Of a stretch of 64,000 bases of DNA, positions 33,580 to 43,247 are shown piece by piece. The notes under the pieces were generated by a model. It saw only the letters and a program-made list of their open reading frames with translations. It made no database searches and had not been told where the DNA came from. A program made the position numbers and the translations under genes. The stretch is from HGM11525 sp036307445 (GTDB lineage: Bacteria; Bacillota; Clostridia; UBA1381). The stretch's first letter is position 1. The number at the start of each line of letters is the position of its first letter. Location of the stretch: positions 7,765-71,764 of the forward strand of contig JAXJXP010000005.1 in assembly GCA_036307445.1 (NCBI GenBank), given 5' to 3'.

Positions 33580-34872
33580 ATGAAACTTTTGATTAAGGGC
33601 GGTCATGTAGTTGACCCTAAGAATAGTATTGATGAGGTATGTGATATATTCATAGACAAAGGCATTATATGTGATGTTGGTGAAAATATAGAGTTAGACG
33701 ATGTTGACGGCGTTGAGGTTATTGACGCAAAGGGTATGTATGTAACACCCGGTCTGGTTGATATGCACGTTCATTTAAGAGACCCCGGTTTTTCGTACAA
33801 AGAGGATATAGAAACAGGCACCAAAGCCGCTGCAATAGGTGGAATTACATCAGTTGCGTGTATGCCAAACACTAATCCTGTCTGCGACAATGTAACAGTT
33901 GTTGAATATATCAAATCGAAAGCAAATCAGGTTGCTGCTGTCAATGTTTATCCCATCGCTGCAATAACTAAAGGCTTAATGGGTGAAGAGTTAGCACCTA
34001 TTGGTAGCTTTAAATTTGCCGGTGTTGTTGCAATTTCTGACGATGGTAAGCCTGTAAAGAGTGCAGGTCTTATGAGAAGAGCATTGGAATACGCGGATAT
34101 GTTTGACGTTACTGTTATATCTCATTGTGAAGAGATGAGTATAGCAGAAGGCTCTATGAATGAAGGTGCTGTTGCAACCGAGTTAGGGCTTAAAGGTATC
34201 AGTAACTGCGCTGAAGAAATAATGGTAAACCGAGAGATTAATCTTGCAGAGAATACAGGAACGGCAGTTCACATTGCACATATCAGCACAAAAGGCTCTG
34301 TTGAAGCTATAAGACAGGCAAAGAAAAGAGGAGTTCGTGTAACTTGCGAAACATGCCCGCACTACTATACGCTTACAGAAGATAGTGTGAGAGGATATAA
34401 TACAAACGCAAAAATGAACCCGCCGCTAAGAACAGCAGAAGATGTTGAAGCAATCAAACTCGGTCTTGTTGACGGCACTATTGATGCGATTGCAACAGAT
34501 CATGCTCCGCATCATTCTGACGAAAAGAACTGTGAATTTGATGTGGCATTAAACGGGATAATAGGTCTTGAGACTTCGCTTGGACTGTCAGTTAAACATC
34601 TTGTAAAAGAAGGTGTTCTTTCTATGAGTGAGCTTATAAGAAAGATGTCATTAAACCCTTCAAATATTTTGGGATTGAGCAAAGGCAGCTTAAGTATCGG
34701 TACATCTGCTGATGTTATCATATTTGATGCAGACAAAGAATATACCGTTGATATAACCAAATTTCAATCAAAAAGTAAAAATTCGCCATATAATGGATAT
34801 GTTCTTTGCGCTAAGCCGGAATATACAATTGTTGGCGGTGAAATAAGAGTAAACCGAGGGGAGTTAGTTTAA
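33580..34872 (+). CDS. pyrC: Dihydroorotase
   Basis: PyrC closes carbamoyl aspartate to dihydroorotate. The 430-residue class I enzyme shows the metal motif MHVHLRDPGF, CMPNTNPVCD, SHCEE, CPHYYTLTE and ATDHAPHH (catalytic Asp). The start has TTCGGAGG upstream, 16 bases behind pyrB. Its stop is directly followed by the pyrF ATG. Confidence 0.97.
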   Translation: MKLLIKGGHVVDPKNSIDEVCDIFIDKGIICDVGENIELDDVDGVEVIDAKGMYVTPGLVDMHVHLRDPGFSYKEDIETGTKAAAIGGITSVACMPNTNPVCDNVTVVEYIKSKANQVAAVNVYPIAAITKGLMGEELAPIGSFKFAGVVAISDDGKPVKSAGLMRRALEYADMFDVTVISHCEEMSIAEGSMNEGAVATELGLKGISNCAEEIMVNREINLAENTGTAVHIAHISTKGSVEAIRQAKKRGVRVTCETCPHYYTLTEDSVRGYNTNAKMNPPLRTAEDVEAIKLGLVDGTIDAIATDHAPHHSDEKNCEFDVALNGIIGLETSLGLSVKHLVKEGVLSMSELIRKMSLNPSNILGLSKGSLSIGTSADVIIFDADKEYTVDITKFQSKSKNSPYNGYVLCAKPEYTIVGGEIRVNRGELV

Positions 34873-35787
34873 ATGTCAGTTGATAAGCTTGTAGCAAAAA
34901 TCAAAGAGAAAAATAATCCGTCTATCGCAGGTCTTGACCCAAAGATAGATTATGTTCCAAAGTTTTTAAGAGAAAAAGCGTATGCTGAGTTTGGAAAAAA
35001 CCTTAAGGGTGCCAGTGAGGCTATATGGCAGTTTAATAAAGGTCTTATTGATGCACTTTATGATGTTGTTCCTGCTGTAAAGCCCCAATCTGCATTTTAT
35101 GAGATGTATGGTCTGTGCGGAGAAGAAGTGTTAGCAAGAACTATCGAGTATGCAAAACAGAAGGGGCTTTATGTAGTTCTCGATGTCAAGAGAAACGATA
35201 TTGGTTCTACTGCTGAGGCTTATTCAGCTGCATATCTTGGTAAGGTTGATATTGATGGTACTGAGGTAGAGCCACTACCTGTTGATAGTGTTACAGTAAA
35301 CCCATACCTCGGAACTGACGGAATTGCACCTTTTGTAGCTGACTGTAAAAAATATGATAAATCAATCTTTGCACTTGTTAAAACCTCAAATCCATCATCA
35401 GGTGAGTTACAGGATATATCTGTTGGTGATGAAAAGATTTATGAAAAGGTTGCTGCACTTGTAAATAAGTGGGGAGAAGAAACAGTAGGCGATAGCGGTT
35501 ATTCTGCTGTCGGTGCTGTTGTAGGCGCGACATATCCCGAACAGGCAAAAATCCTCAGAAAGCTTATGCCAAAAGCATATTTTCTTGTTCCAGGCTACGG
35601 AGCCCAAGGCGGAAATGCAAGCGACGTAAAGTTCAGCTTCAATGATGACGGGCTTGGTGCAATTGTAAATTCATCAAGAGGAATTATGTGTGCGTATAAA
35701 AAAGCAAACGCTCCTGAAGAAAGCTTTGCAGAAGAGGCACGTAAAGAAGCTATTAGAATGAAAGAAGAACTTTGCTCTATACTTTAA
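34873..35787 (+). CDS. pyrF: Orotidine 5'-phosphate decarboxylase, long (type 2) form
   Basis: PyrF decarboxylates OMP to UMP. At 304 residues it is the long type 2 form rather than the ~230-residue Bacillus form. It has SIAGLDPKIDYVP at the N-terminus and the catalytic VLDVKRNDIGSTAEAYS, where the Asp-Lys-Asp network lies. SRGIMCAYK near the end binds phosphate. The ATG touches the pyrC stop, with GAGGGGAG inside pyrC as the site. Confidence 0.95.
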   Translation: MSVDKLVAKIKEKNNPSIAGLDPKIDYVPKFLREKAYAEFGKNLKGASEAIWQFNKGLIDALYDVVPAVKPQSAFYEMYGLCGEEVLARTIEYAKQKGLYVVLDVKRNDIGSTAEAYSAAYLGKVDIDGTEVEPLPVDSVTVNPYLGTDGIAPFVADCKKYDKSIFALVKTSNPSSGELQDISVGDEKIYEKVAALVNKWGEETVGDSGYSAVGAVVGATYPEQAKILRKLMPKAYFLVPGYGAQGGNASDVKFSFNDDGLGAIVNSSRGIMCAYKKANAPEESFAEEARKEAIRMKEELCSIL

Positions 35788-35805
35788 TTTTGAAAGGGAT
35801 ATTTC

Positions 35806-36573
35806 ATGGAAACTAACTATTTGTGTAAACTTGAAAAGAAGGCTGAAATTGCTGACGGGATTTTTGACTTTACAGTAATTGCTCCAGAAATTGCTAAGAA
35901 CACTATCCCCGGCCAGTTTCTTCACGTTCTCTGCGGAGATAAGGTGTTTTTGAGAAGACCTATAAGCATTTGTGATGCCTACGATGACAAGCTCAGATTT
36001 ATTTTCGAAGTTAAAGGCGAAGGAACAGCTGAGCTTTCTAAAATGAAGATCGGTGATGAAATCGATATAATGGGTCCTTTAGGAAACGGCTTTATAGATA
36101 AGCAGTATAATCACCCTGTTATAATCGGAGGCGGAATTGGTGTTTTTCCGCTTTTTAAGCTTGCTAAGGTATATGAAATGGTTAATGTTAAACCTGAGAT
36201 TTTCCTTGGCTTTAGAAGCAAAGACAGAGTCGTAATGGAAGATGAGTTTTCCTCTATTGCTAATACTCATATTTCGACCGATGACGGAAGTTACGGCTAT
36301 AACGGTTATGCGGCTGCTATGATGGAAGAGTACCTTGACAACAATCCTTGCGATGTAATTTTCTCCTGTGGGCCTACACCGATGCTTAAGGCGATTAAGA
36401 ATATAGCTGAAAAGAGAAACATACCGTGTCGTATATCTCTTGAACAAAGAATGGGCTGTGGAATAGGTGCGTGTCTTGTATGCAGTTGTGAAACGCTATT
36501 TGTGGGAACCCATAAATATAGACGTGTATGCAAGGACGGCCCGGTATTTAATGCGAGTGAGGTAAAGCTTTGA
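35806..36573 (+). CDS. pyrK: Dihydroorotate dehydrogenase electron-transfer subunit
   Basis: PyrK passes electrons from dihydroorotate dehydrogenase B to NAD+. The 255-residue protein has an FAD-binding domain (FLRRPISICD), an NAD-binding domain (GGGIGVFPL) and a C-terminal [2Fe-2S] site with cysteines in GCGIGACLVCSC and RRVCKDGPVF. It pairs with pyrD, whose start is one base after its stop. Confidence 0.96.
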   Translation: METNYLCKLEKKAEIADGIFDFTVIAPEIAKNTIPGQFLHVLCGDKVFLRRPISICDAYDDKLRFIFEVKGEGTAELSKMKIGDEIDIMGPLGNGFIDKQYNHPVIIGGGIGVFPLFKLAKVYEMVNVKPEIFLGFRSKDRVVMEDEFSSIANTHISTDDGSYGYNGYAAAMMEEYLDNNPCDVIFSCGPTPMLKAIKNIAEKRNIPCRISLEQRMGCGIGACLVCSCETLFVGTHKYRRVCKDGPVFNASEVKL

Positions 36574-36574
36574 T

Positions 36575-37483
36575 ATGAATACTAAAATTAACTTTTGTGG
36601 AATTGAATTTAAGAACCCTATTGTAACAGCATCCGGCACATTTGGATTTGGTGCAGAATACGGACAGTATGCAGACCTTTCTGAATACGGCGGTTTTTCT
36701 GCTAAAGGTCTGACAAGACAGGGAAGAGAAGGAAACCCGCCTCCGAGAATTGCGGAAACACCATCAGGTATATTAAACAGTGTAGGTCTTCAAAACCCCG
36801 GTGTTGAAGTGTTTAAAGAGTATATAATGCCAGAGCTTGCTAAGCTTGATACTCATGTAATAGCCAATATGTCAGGTAATACTGTTGAGGAATACTGCGA
36901 AATGGCAGAGATTCTTTCTGACAGCGAAACTGCAATTATTGAAATGAATATTTCCTGCCCTAATGTAAAGCAGGGAGGCTTGGCTTTTGGTACTGACCCA
37001 AAGACTGTTGAGCATCTTACGTCCGAGGTCAAAAAGCATTGTACCAAACCTCTTGTTGTTAAGCTTTCGCCAAATGTAACATCCATTACAGATATTGCAA
37101 AAGCAGCGGAAAGCGGCGGTGCAGACGGGTTGTCCTTGATTAACACTTTACTGGGTATGGTAATAGATGTTGAAACTAGAAAACCAATTCTTGCAAACAA
37201 TATGGGTGGTTTGTCAGGACCTTGCGTAAGACCTGTGGCAATCAGAATGGTTCATCAGGTCGCTAATGCTGTTAAGCTTCCGCTTATTGGTATGGGCGGC
37301 GTAATGAACGGCAGAGATGTTATCGAGTTTATGCTTGCGGGTGCTTCTTTGGTTGCGCTTGGAACAGGACTTTTTGTTAATCCGAAGATGATTTATGAGG
37401 TTAAGGATTACATCTCCGATTATATGACACGTCATAATATAGATGATATAAACAATATAATAGGTAAGGTAGAATTAAACTAA
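36575..37483 (+). CDS. pyrD: Dihydroorotate dehydrogenase B, catalytic subunit
   Basis: PyrD oxidises dihydroorotate to orotate with FMN; with PyrK it forms the NAD-dependent class 1B enzyme common in anaerobes. In 302 residues: NPIVTASGTFGFG, GLQNPG, the active-site MNISCPNVKQGG with its Cys, GLSLINTL and GMGGVMNGRDVIEFMLAGA. It ends the pyr operon, and a strong terminator follows. pyrE and carAB are not in the window. Confidence 0.97.
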   Translation: MNTKINFCGIEFKNPIVTASGTFGFGAEYGQYADLSEYGGFSAKGLTRQGREGNPPPRIAETPSGILNSVGLQNPGVEVFKEYIMPELAKLDTHVIANMSGNTVEEYCEMAEILSDSETAIIEMNISCPNVKQGGLAFGTDPKTVEHLTSEVKKHCTKPLVVKLSPNVTSITDIAKAAESGGADGLSLINTLLGMVIDVETRKPILANNMGGLSGPCVRPVAIRMVHQVANAVKLPLIGMGGVMNGRDVIEFMLAGASLVALGTGLFVNPKMIYEVKDYISDYMTRHNIDDINNIIGKVELN

Positions 37484-37489
37484 GACCAA

Positions 37490-37524
37490 CAGACAAAGCC
37501 AAAACAATGGTTTTGTCTGTTTTT
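37490..37524 (+). terminator. Terminator of the pyr operon
   Basis: CAGACAAAGCC (37490-37500) pairs with GGTTTTGTCTG (37509-37519), followed by TTTTT. Confidence 0.85.
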
Positions 37525-37546
37525 GGCAAAGAAAGGACTTAAAATT

Positions 37547-38125
37547 ATGTATATCTTAGCATTAAACGGCAGCCATAACAATGATGGTAACACTGCTTTT
37601 CTTTTAAAAGAAATTGCGAAACACCTAAATAATCTTGGCGCAGAATGTGAAATTGCATCTGTTCACGATGCGGTTATGAGTGCAAAAATCCCGTTTTGTG
37701 TATCCTGCCAGTCTCCATGTCAGAAAGTATGTTATAAGGATACGTTACTTGACGAATTATTCTGCAAGGTAGAAAAAGCAGATTTTGTTATATTTGGTTC
37801 ACCTGTTTACTTTGGCTCGATGAGCGCGCAGATGAAAGCTTTCTTTGATAAGACGAGAGCTCTGCGAGCATCAAAAGCATGGCTTGGTAAGCCTATGGCA
37901 ACTGTAACTGTCGGTGCTACAAAATACGGCGGTCAGGAGCGGACTGCAGACCATATTCAAAGTGCCGCACTTGTTTCAGGAATGAATATTGTCGGTAACG
38001 GCAGCGAACTTGGAATGGGACATTTCGGTGTTTCAGCTCAAAGACCCAGTAATGAAGATACATATGCAATTAAGCAATGCGAAAGCTTGGCATCTGCAAT
38101 TGTCAAATTACTTTCAAAGGAATAA
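37547..38125 (+). CDS. NAD(P)H-dependent flavodoxin-like oxidoreductase
   Basis: A 192-residue FMN-binding reductase of the NADPH-dependent FMN reductase / iron-sulfur flavoprotein group. The phosphate loop is ALNGSHNNDGNTA and the flavin-facing segment is GSPVYFGSMSAQMKAFFDKT. A compact cysteine set CVSCQSPCQKVC (spacing C-x2-C-x3-C-x3-C) resembles, but does not exactly match, the cluster motif of iron-sulfur flavoproteins. The ATG at 37547 has AAAGGAC upstream. The physiological substrate is unknown. Confidence 0.85.
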   Translation: MYILALNGSHNNDGNTAFLLKEIAKHLNNLGAECEIASVHDAVMSAKIPFCVSCQSPCQKVCYKDTLLDELFCKVEKADFVIFGSPVYFGSMSAQMKAFFDKTRALRASKAWLGKPMATVTVGATKYGGQERTADHIQSAALVSGMNIVGNGSELGMGHFGVSAQRPSNEDTYAIKQCESLASAIVKLLSKE

Positions 38126-38156
38126 TTTTCTGATAATTGGTAACATTAAAGCTGAA

Positions 38157-38163
38157 TGTCGAA
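38157..38163 (+). promoter_or_regulatory. Spo0A box (TGTCGAA), upstream copy
   Basis: An exact match to the 0A-box core TGTCGAA. A second exact copy lies 43 bases downstream on the same strand, about four helical turns away. Confidence 0.6.
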
Positions 38164-38180
38164 AAAAATAGTTTAAAATT

Positions 38181-38207
38181 AAAGGAATTTTTGAAAGAAT
38201 GTCGAAT
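38181..38207 (+). promoter_or_regulatory. SigH-type promoter of dnaG-rpoD, overlapping a second Spo0A box
   Basis: AAAGGAATT (38181-38189) matches the SigH -35 form RNAGGAWWW, and GTCGAAT (38201-38207) matches the -10 form RNNGAAT, with 11 bases between. The second Spo0A box TGTCGAA (38200-38206) overlaps the -10. A SigH promoter in the sigA operon is known in Bacillus subtilis. Confidence 0.65.
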
Positions 38208-38235
38208 GTATAAGTAGGGAAAGGGGTGATAACAC

Positions 38236-39984
38236 TTGCCAAGATACAGCGACCAACTGATAAATGAAGTTATCGGCGAAAATGATATAGTCGATTATAT
38301 ATCACAGTATGTCCGATTAAAGCAGTCTGGACGAGATTATACCGGCCTTTGCCCCTTTCATAAGGAAAAGAGTCCGTCATTTCACGTAAATCGTGATAAG
38401 CAGGTGTTTCACTGCTTTGGTTGCGGAGCAGGCGGAGGTTTGATGCAGTTTGTAATGCGTGTTGAAGGTCTGGATTTTGTGGAAGCACTAAAGCTTCTTG
38501 CAGACCGTGCAGGTATTATTTTACCCGAAGACGGTGATGTTACAGATAATGATGCTAAATATCGCCAAAAACAACGTATATACGAAATTAACAAGCTTTC
38601 TGCAAGATTCTTTTATGATACTCTTACAAAGGCACCAGAAGGAAAGGTTGGTCTTGAGTACTTATATAACAGAAAAATTTTACCGCAAACTATTACTAAA
38701 TATGGCCTTGGATACGCTCCGGATAAGTATGATGCACTGCTTGGTTATTTGAGAAGCAAGGGCTTTTCTGAAAAAGAGCTTTTAGATGCGCAGGTAATAG
38801 GTCAGAAAAACGGCAAAATATTCGACTTTTTCAGAGGAAGAGTCATATTTCCGATTATTGACCTACGTGGGAATGTGATAGGTTTTGGAGGAAGAGTATT
38901 AACCGATGCTAAACCCAAATACTTAAACACAACAGCATCACCTGTATTTGATAAAGGAAGAAGCTTGTTTTCGTTAAATTTGGCAAAGAAAGCTAATGAA
39001 AACAGATTAATTCTTTGCGAGGGGTATATGGATGTTATATCTGTTTATCAGGCAGGGATAACAAATGTTGTTGCAACACTTGGTACTGCACTTACAGAAA
39101 ATCAGGCTAAGCTTCTAATGAAATATTGTCGTGAAATCCTAATATGCTATGACTCTGATGAAGCAGGACAAAAGGCAACAAGGCGTGCAATTGATATTAT
39201 CAACTCAGTTGGCGGCAAAGCAAGAGTAATAGAGATGCACGGAGCAAAAGATCCTGATGAATACATAAAGGCTAATGGTGTTGAGATGTTCAGGAATCTT
39301 GTAGACAATGCACCTCTGTCGAGCGATTATCTTATAAAAAATGCCAGACGAAGCTTTAATCTTGATACTGAAGAAGGTAAAATAGGGTATGTTTCTTCTG
39401 CTGTTGACTCTTTAAAAGGAGTCCGTGATGATATCGAGGTGGATGCATATATAAACAGAATTTCAAAAGAAAGCGGCATAAGTGTTAATGCTATTTATGC
39501 CGAACACAGAAAGAAATCGGTAGAATATAAAAAAGAGCAAAACAGAGCAATAAGACCGCCATCAGTCAGTGTTGTTGCAGCGCACAAGAAAAGCACTTCA
39601 AAGATAGAACAAACAGAAATTCTTTTGCTTAGCCTATGTTGCAAAAGCAAAAAACTCTACAAGCTTATCAGTAACGAGATGACGAAAGACGACTATTCTT
39701 CGCCAATACTTATAAAGCTTGCAGATTTAATATATACATCATTTGAAAAAGGCAATTTGCCTGACTCGTCAGCAATAATTAATAAACTTGAAGAGAATGA
39801 GATTATTGTTGCATCAAAAGTCTTTTGCCTTGATGAACAATACCAAGATGCAGAAAATGCTGCATTAGAGCTTATCAGAACCATTAAAAAAGAAAAAATT
39901 GAGCAACTGCTCGAGGGGGAAAAAGATCCCGCAAAAATTCTTGAACTTATAAGAATGAGGGACAAGCTTGGGAGGAATATGTAA
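38236..39984 (+). CDS. dnaG: DNA primase
   Basis: DnaG makes RNA primers at the replication fork. The start is TTG at 38236 with AAAGGGGTG upstream. The N-terminal zinc-binding domain has CPFHKEKSPSF and HCFGCG, the TOPRIM core includes LILCEGYMDVISVYQAG and ICYDSDEAGQKA, and the C-terminal helicase-binding part is helical. The 582-residue length is typical. Its TAA overlaps the rpoD ATG by one base (TAATG), the conserved dnaG-rpoD macromolecular-synthesis arrangement. Confidence 0.97.
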   Translation: MPRYSDQLINEVIGENDIVDYISQYVRLKQSGRDYTGLCPFHKEKSPSFHVNRDKQVFHCFGCGAGGGLMQFVMRVEGLDFVEALKLLADRAGIILPEDGDVTDNDAKYRQKQRIYEINKLSARFFYDTLTKAPEGKVGLEYLYNRKILPQTITKYGLGYAPDKYDALLGYLRSKGFSEKELLDAQVIGQKNGKIFDFFRGRVIFPIIDLRGNVIGFGGRVLTDAKPKYLNTTASPVFDKGRSLFSLNLAKKANENRLILCEGYMDVISVYQAGITNVVATLGTALTENQAKLLMKYCREILICYDSDEAGQKATRRAIDIINSVGGKARVIEMHGAKDPDEYIKANGVEMFRNLVDNAPLSSDYLIKNARRSFNLDTEEGKIGYVSSAVDSLKGVRDDIEVDAYINRISKESGISVNAIYAEHRKKSVEYKKEQNRAIRPPSVSVVAAHKKSTSKIEQTEILLLSLCCKSKKLYKLISNEMTKDDYSSPILIKLADLIYTSFEKGNLPDSSAIINKLEENEIIVASKVFCLDEQYQDAENAALELIRTIKKEKIEQLLEGEKDPAKILELIRMRDKLGRNM

Positions 39985-41063
39985 TGTCAGATTTAGAAAC
40001 AAAAAAAGCCACTATTAATGCCTTGTGTGAACAAGGCGAAAAACATGGTGTTTTAACAAGACTCGATGTTTCAAAAGCATTAGAGGGCTTTGAAATAACA
40101 CCAGAAGAAATAGAAACAATTTATGACCTTTTCGAAAAGAAAGGCATTGAAGTTGTTGACGATATGGATAAAGAGCTTGAAGAAATCGAGGTTTCTAAAG
40201 AAGAGCTCGAAGACTTGTCCATTCCTGAGGGTATAAACATTGACGACCATGTAAAAATGTATCTGAAGGAGATTGGTAAGGTAAATCTTCTTGATGCAGT
40301 TCAGGAAAATGAACTTGCTCAAAGAATGGCAGCAGGCGACGAAGAAGCAAAAAAGAAGCTTGTAGAAGCTAACCTTAGACTTGTTGTAAGTATTGCAAAA
40401 AGATACGTTGGCAGGGGTATGATGTTCCTTGACCTTATACAGGAAGGAAATCTTGGACTGATAAAGGCAGTAGATAAATTTGATTATACAAAGGGATTTA
40501 AATTTAGTACCTATGCAACATGGTGGATAAGACAAGCCATAACTAGAGCTATTGCAGATCAGGCTCGTACTATACGTATTCCTGTTCATATGGTTGAAAC
40601 TATAAATAAGCTTGTGAGAGTTTCAAGACAGCTTGTTCAGGAGCTTGGAAGAGAGCCAAAACCTGAAGAATTAGCAGCAGAGCTTAATATGACAGTTGAA
40701 AAAGTTCGTGAGATTTCCAAAATTTCTCAGGAACCTGTTTCTCTCGAGACACCTATTGGAGAAGAGGAAGATAGTCATTTAGGCGATTTTATCCCAGATG
40801 ATGATGCTCCTGCCCCCTCCGAAGCGGCAAGCTTTGTACTTCTAAAAGAGCAACTTGTAGACGTTCTTAAAACTTTGACGCCCCGCGAGGAAAAGGTATT
40901 GAAACTGCGTTTTGGTCTTGATGACGGACGACAGAGAACTCTTGAAGAAGTAGGTAAGGAGTTTAATGTAACACGTGAGCGTATTCGTCAGATCGAGGCG
41001 AAAGCTTTAAGAAAACTGCGCCATCCTTCAAGAAGTAAGAAACTTAAGGATTATCTTGACTAA
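39984..41063 (+). CDS. rpoD: Primary sigma factor SigA (RpoD)
   Basis: This is the housekeeping sigma factor. The 359-residue protein has a region 1.1-like acidic N-terminus, region 1.2 (DDHVKMYLKEIGKV), region 2 (RYVGRGMMFLDLIQEGNLGLIKAVDKF...KFSTYATWWIRQAITRAIADQ, with the -10-recognition residues), region 3, and region 4 (TLEEVGKEFNVTRERIRQIE). It is translationally coupled to dnaG. The SigH-like promoter upstream would raise its expression on entry to sporulation. prmA follows after 12 bases. Confidence 0.98.
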   Translation: MSDLETKKATINALCEQGEKHGVLTRLDVSKALEGFEITPEEIETIYDLFEKKGIEVVDDMDKELEEIEVSKEELEDLSIPEGINIDDHVKMYLKEIGKVNLLDAVQENELAQRMAAGDEEAKKKLVEANLRLVVSIAKRYVGRGMMFLDLIQEGNLGLIKAVDKFDYTKGFKFSTYATWWIRQAITRAIADQARTIRIPVHMVETINKLVRVSRQLVQELGREPKPEELAAELNMTVEKVREISKISQEPVSLETPIGEEEDSHLGDFIPDDDAPAPSEAASFVLLKEQLVDVLKTLTPREEKVLKLRFGLDDGRQRTLEEVGKEFNVTRERIRQIEAKALRKLRHPSRSKKLKDYLD

Positions 41064-41075
41064 TCGGAGAATGCT

Positions 41076-42047
41076 ATGGAATGGATTGAAGCAACTATAT
41101 ATACATCAACAGAGGGAATTGAACCTGTAACAGGTAGATTATATCAGCTTGGGATTACAGGCGTTTCTATTGAAGATGAAACTGATTTTAATGATTTTCT
41201 TGAAAATAACAAAAATCTATGGGACTATGTTGACGATGACCTTGCAGAGAAGATGCGCGGTGAAACAAAGGTTATATTTTACATTCCCCACAGTATCGAC
41301 GGTATAGAAACTCTATCATCAGTAAAACAGTCAATGTCAGAGCTAAAAAATCTTGACAGCTATAATATTTACGGAAGACTTCAAATTGATACAGGAAGTC
41401 TGTCTGAAGAAGATTGGACTAATAACTGGAAGCAGTATTTTCACACACTAGAAATTGGGAACAGAATAATTGTTCAGCCTGAGTGGGAAGAGTATAAAGC
41501 TGATGACAATAAAATTGTTTTCAGAATTAATCCCGGTATGAGCTTTGGAACAGGCTCTCATCATACAACAAAAATGTGTATAGAAGCACTTGATAAAGTT
41601 GTAAAAGAAAATTCTGAAATTCTTGATTTAGGTTGTGGTAGCGGCATATTATCACTTATTTCAATTCTGCTTGGTGCAAAAAGTGCATTTGCTATTGATA
41701 TAGACCCTCTCGCAGTTGATATTGCGTATCAGAATGCCGGATTAAACAATATACCCCACCAAGCTTTCTTGGCTAAAGCAGGTAATGTTTTAGATGACGA
41801 TAGCCTTGTTGATGAAATATTGTCAAAAACTTATGATGTTGTAGCTGCTAATATTGTGGCAGACGTAATTATACCACTTGCTCCTCTTGCATACAAAGCT
41901 GTTAAGGAAGATGGTATATTCATAACATCAGGTATTATAGAAGACAGAATTGACGATGTAACTTCTGCTCTTATAAGTACCGGTTTTGAAATTATTGAAA
42001 TGAAAAGAAGTGCAGACTGGGCTGCGTTTGTTTGTAAAAAGAAATGA
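41076..42047 (+). CDS. prmA: Ribosomal protein L11 methyltransferase
   Basis: PrmA methylates ribosomal protein L11 with SAM. The 323-residue protein has the N-terminal L11-recognition domain and the methyltransferase core with ILDLGCGSGILS, FAIDIDPLAVDIAYQNA and the catalytic loop AANIVADVIIPLAP. FRINPGMSFGTGSHHTT is the family linker. In many Firmicutes it follows dnaJ and precedes rsmE; here it follows rpoD, and rsmE is two genes downstream, with fprA inserted. Confidence 0.96.
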   Translation: MEWIEATIYTSTEGIEPVTGRLYQLGITGVSIEDETDFNDFLENNKNLWDYVDDDLAEKMRGETKVIFYIPHSIDGIETLSSVKQSMSELKNLDSYNIYGRLQIDTGSLSEEDWTNNWKQYFHTLEIGNRIIVQPEWEEYKADDNKIVFRINPGMSFGTGSHHTTKMCIEALDKVVKENSEILDLGCGSGILSLISILLGAKSAFAIDIDPLAVDIAYQNAGLNNIPHQAFLAKAGNVLDDDSLVDEILSKTYDVVAANIVADVIIPLAPLAYKAVKEDGIFITSGIIEDRIDDVTSALISTGFEIIEMKRSADWAAFVCKKK

Positions 42048-42057
42048 GGAGATTCCT

Positions 42058-43245
42058 ATGGTTAAATTAACAGAAAATATATATTATGTTGGTGTTAAAG
42101 ACCCTGATTTGAAAGTCTTTGACATCATTATGGATACAGAATTTGGTACAACATATAATTCTTATCTCGTAAAAGGCGAGAAGACAGCATTAATTGAAGC
42201 GGCACACGACAAGCTCTTTGACGAATATATCAAAAACATAGAAGAAGTTATGCCGCTAAATAAAATTGATTACATTATTTGTAACCATACCGAGCCCGAC
42301 CATACCGGTGCTTTAGAAAGAATTTTAAAAGTTAATCCTGATGTTACTGTTGTTGGAACTATTGCTGCTCTTAAGAACCTTAAAAACATTACTAACGCTA
42401 CATTTAAAGAGCTTTTGGCAAAAGATGGCGAAACACTTGACTTGGGCGGATTAACTCTTAAATTTATTATCGCCCCAAATCTTCATTGGCCTGACACAAT
42501 GATGACTTATTGTGAAGAAGAAAAGGTATTGTTCTCATGTGATGTATTGGGCGCGCATTATTGTTTTGATGGTGTTATAGATAGCGATATATCAAACAAA
42601 GCTGATTATGAAAAGGCAATGCAGCATTACTATAATTGCATAGTTTCACCGTTTGCCACTTTTGTTCAAAACGGCCTTAAGAAGATAGCGAGCCTTGATA
42701 TCCAGCTTGTTTGTAATAGTCACGGCCCAGTTTTGAAAGATTACATCGGCGAAGGTATAGAAAAGTATAACTTGTGGTCAAGTCCTAAGGTGAATAATCC
42801 CAAAAAGGCAACCATATTCTATGTTTCGGCATATGGGTATACTAAAAAACTCGCAGATTGTGCTTACAACGTTCTCAAATGTTCAGGGATTGATACCCAG
42901 ATTTTTGACCTTGTAGAGAGCAAGGGACCTGATGTAGACAATGCAATTCACAACTCTGATATGATTTTGCTTGGAACGCCGACAATAAACAGAAATGCAC
43001 TGAAACCGATATGGGATATTGTTTCATCTCTAGATGTAATAACAGCTAAAGATGTTAATTTTGCAGTTTTCGGTTCTTATGGATGGAGCGGCGAAGGTCC
43101 TATACTTATCAACAACATACTTAAGAATTTACGTCTTAAAACACTTGATGAGCCTTTCCGTGTTGTATTCAATCCTACAGAAGATGACATTACCAAAATG
43201 GAAGAATACGTTCGCAATTTTATAAAAGCTTGCTGTGGTGAATAA
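42058..43245 (+). CDS. FprA-family A-type flavoprotein (flavodiiron protein)
   Basis: Flavodiiron proteins reduce O2 (or NO) and protect anaerobes. The 395-residue chain has an N-terminal metallo-beta-lactamase domain with the di-iron ligands in NHTEPDHTG (H-x-E-x-D), LHWPDTMMTY, SCDVLGAHY and NSHGP, and a C-terminal flavodoxin domain (FYVSAYGYTKKLA). The start is the ATG at 42058, with GAGGAG upstream; an in-frame ATG at 42010 lies inside prmA. No rubredoxin domain is fused. Confidence 0.94.
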   Translation: MVKLTENIYYVGVKDPDLKVFDIIMDTEFGTTYNSYLVKGEKTALIEAAHDKLFDEYIKNIEEVMPLNKIDYIICNHTEPDHTGALERILKVNPDVTVVGTIAALKNLKNITNATFKELLAKDGETLDLGGLTLKFIIAPNLHWPDTMMTYCEEEKVLFSCDVLGAHYCFDGVIDSDISNKADYEKAMQHYYNCIVSPFATFVQNGLKKIASLDIQLVCNSHGPVLKDYIGEGIEKYNLWSSPKVNNPKKATIFYVSAYGYTKKLADCAYNVLKCSGIDTQIFDLVESKGPDVDNAIHNSDMILLGTPTINRNALKPIWDIVSSLDVITAKDVNFAVFGSYGWSGEGPILINNILKNLRLKTLDEPFRVVFNPTEDDITKMEEYVRNFIKACCGE

Positions 43246-43247
43246 GT

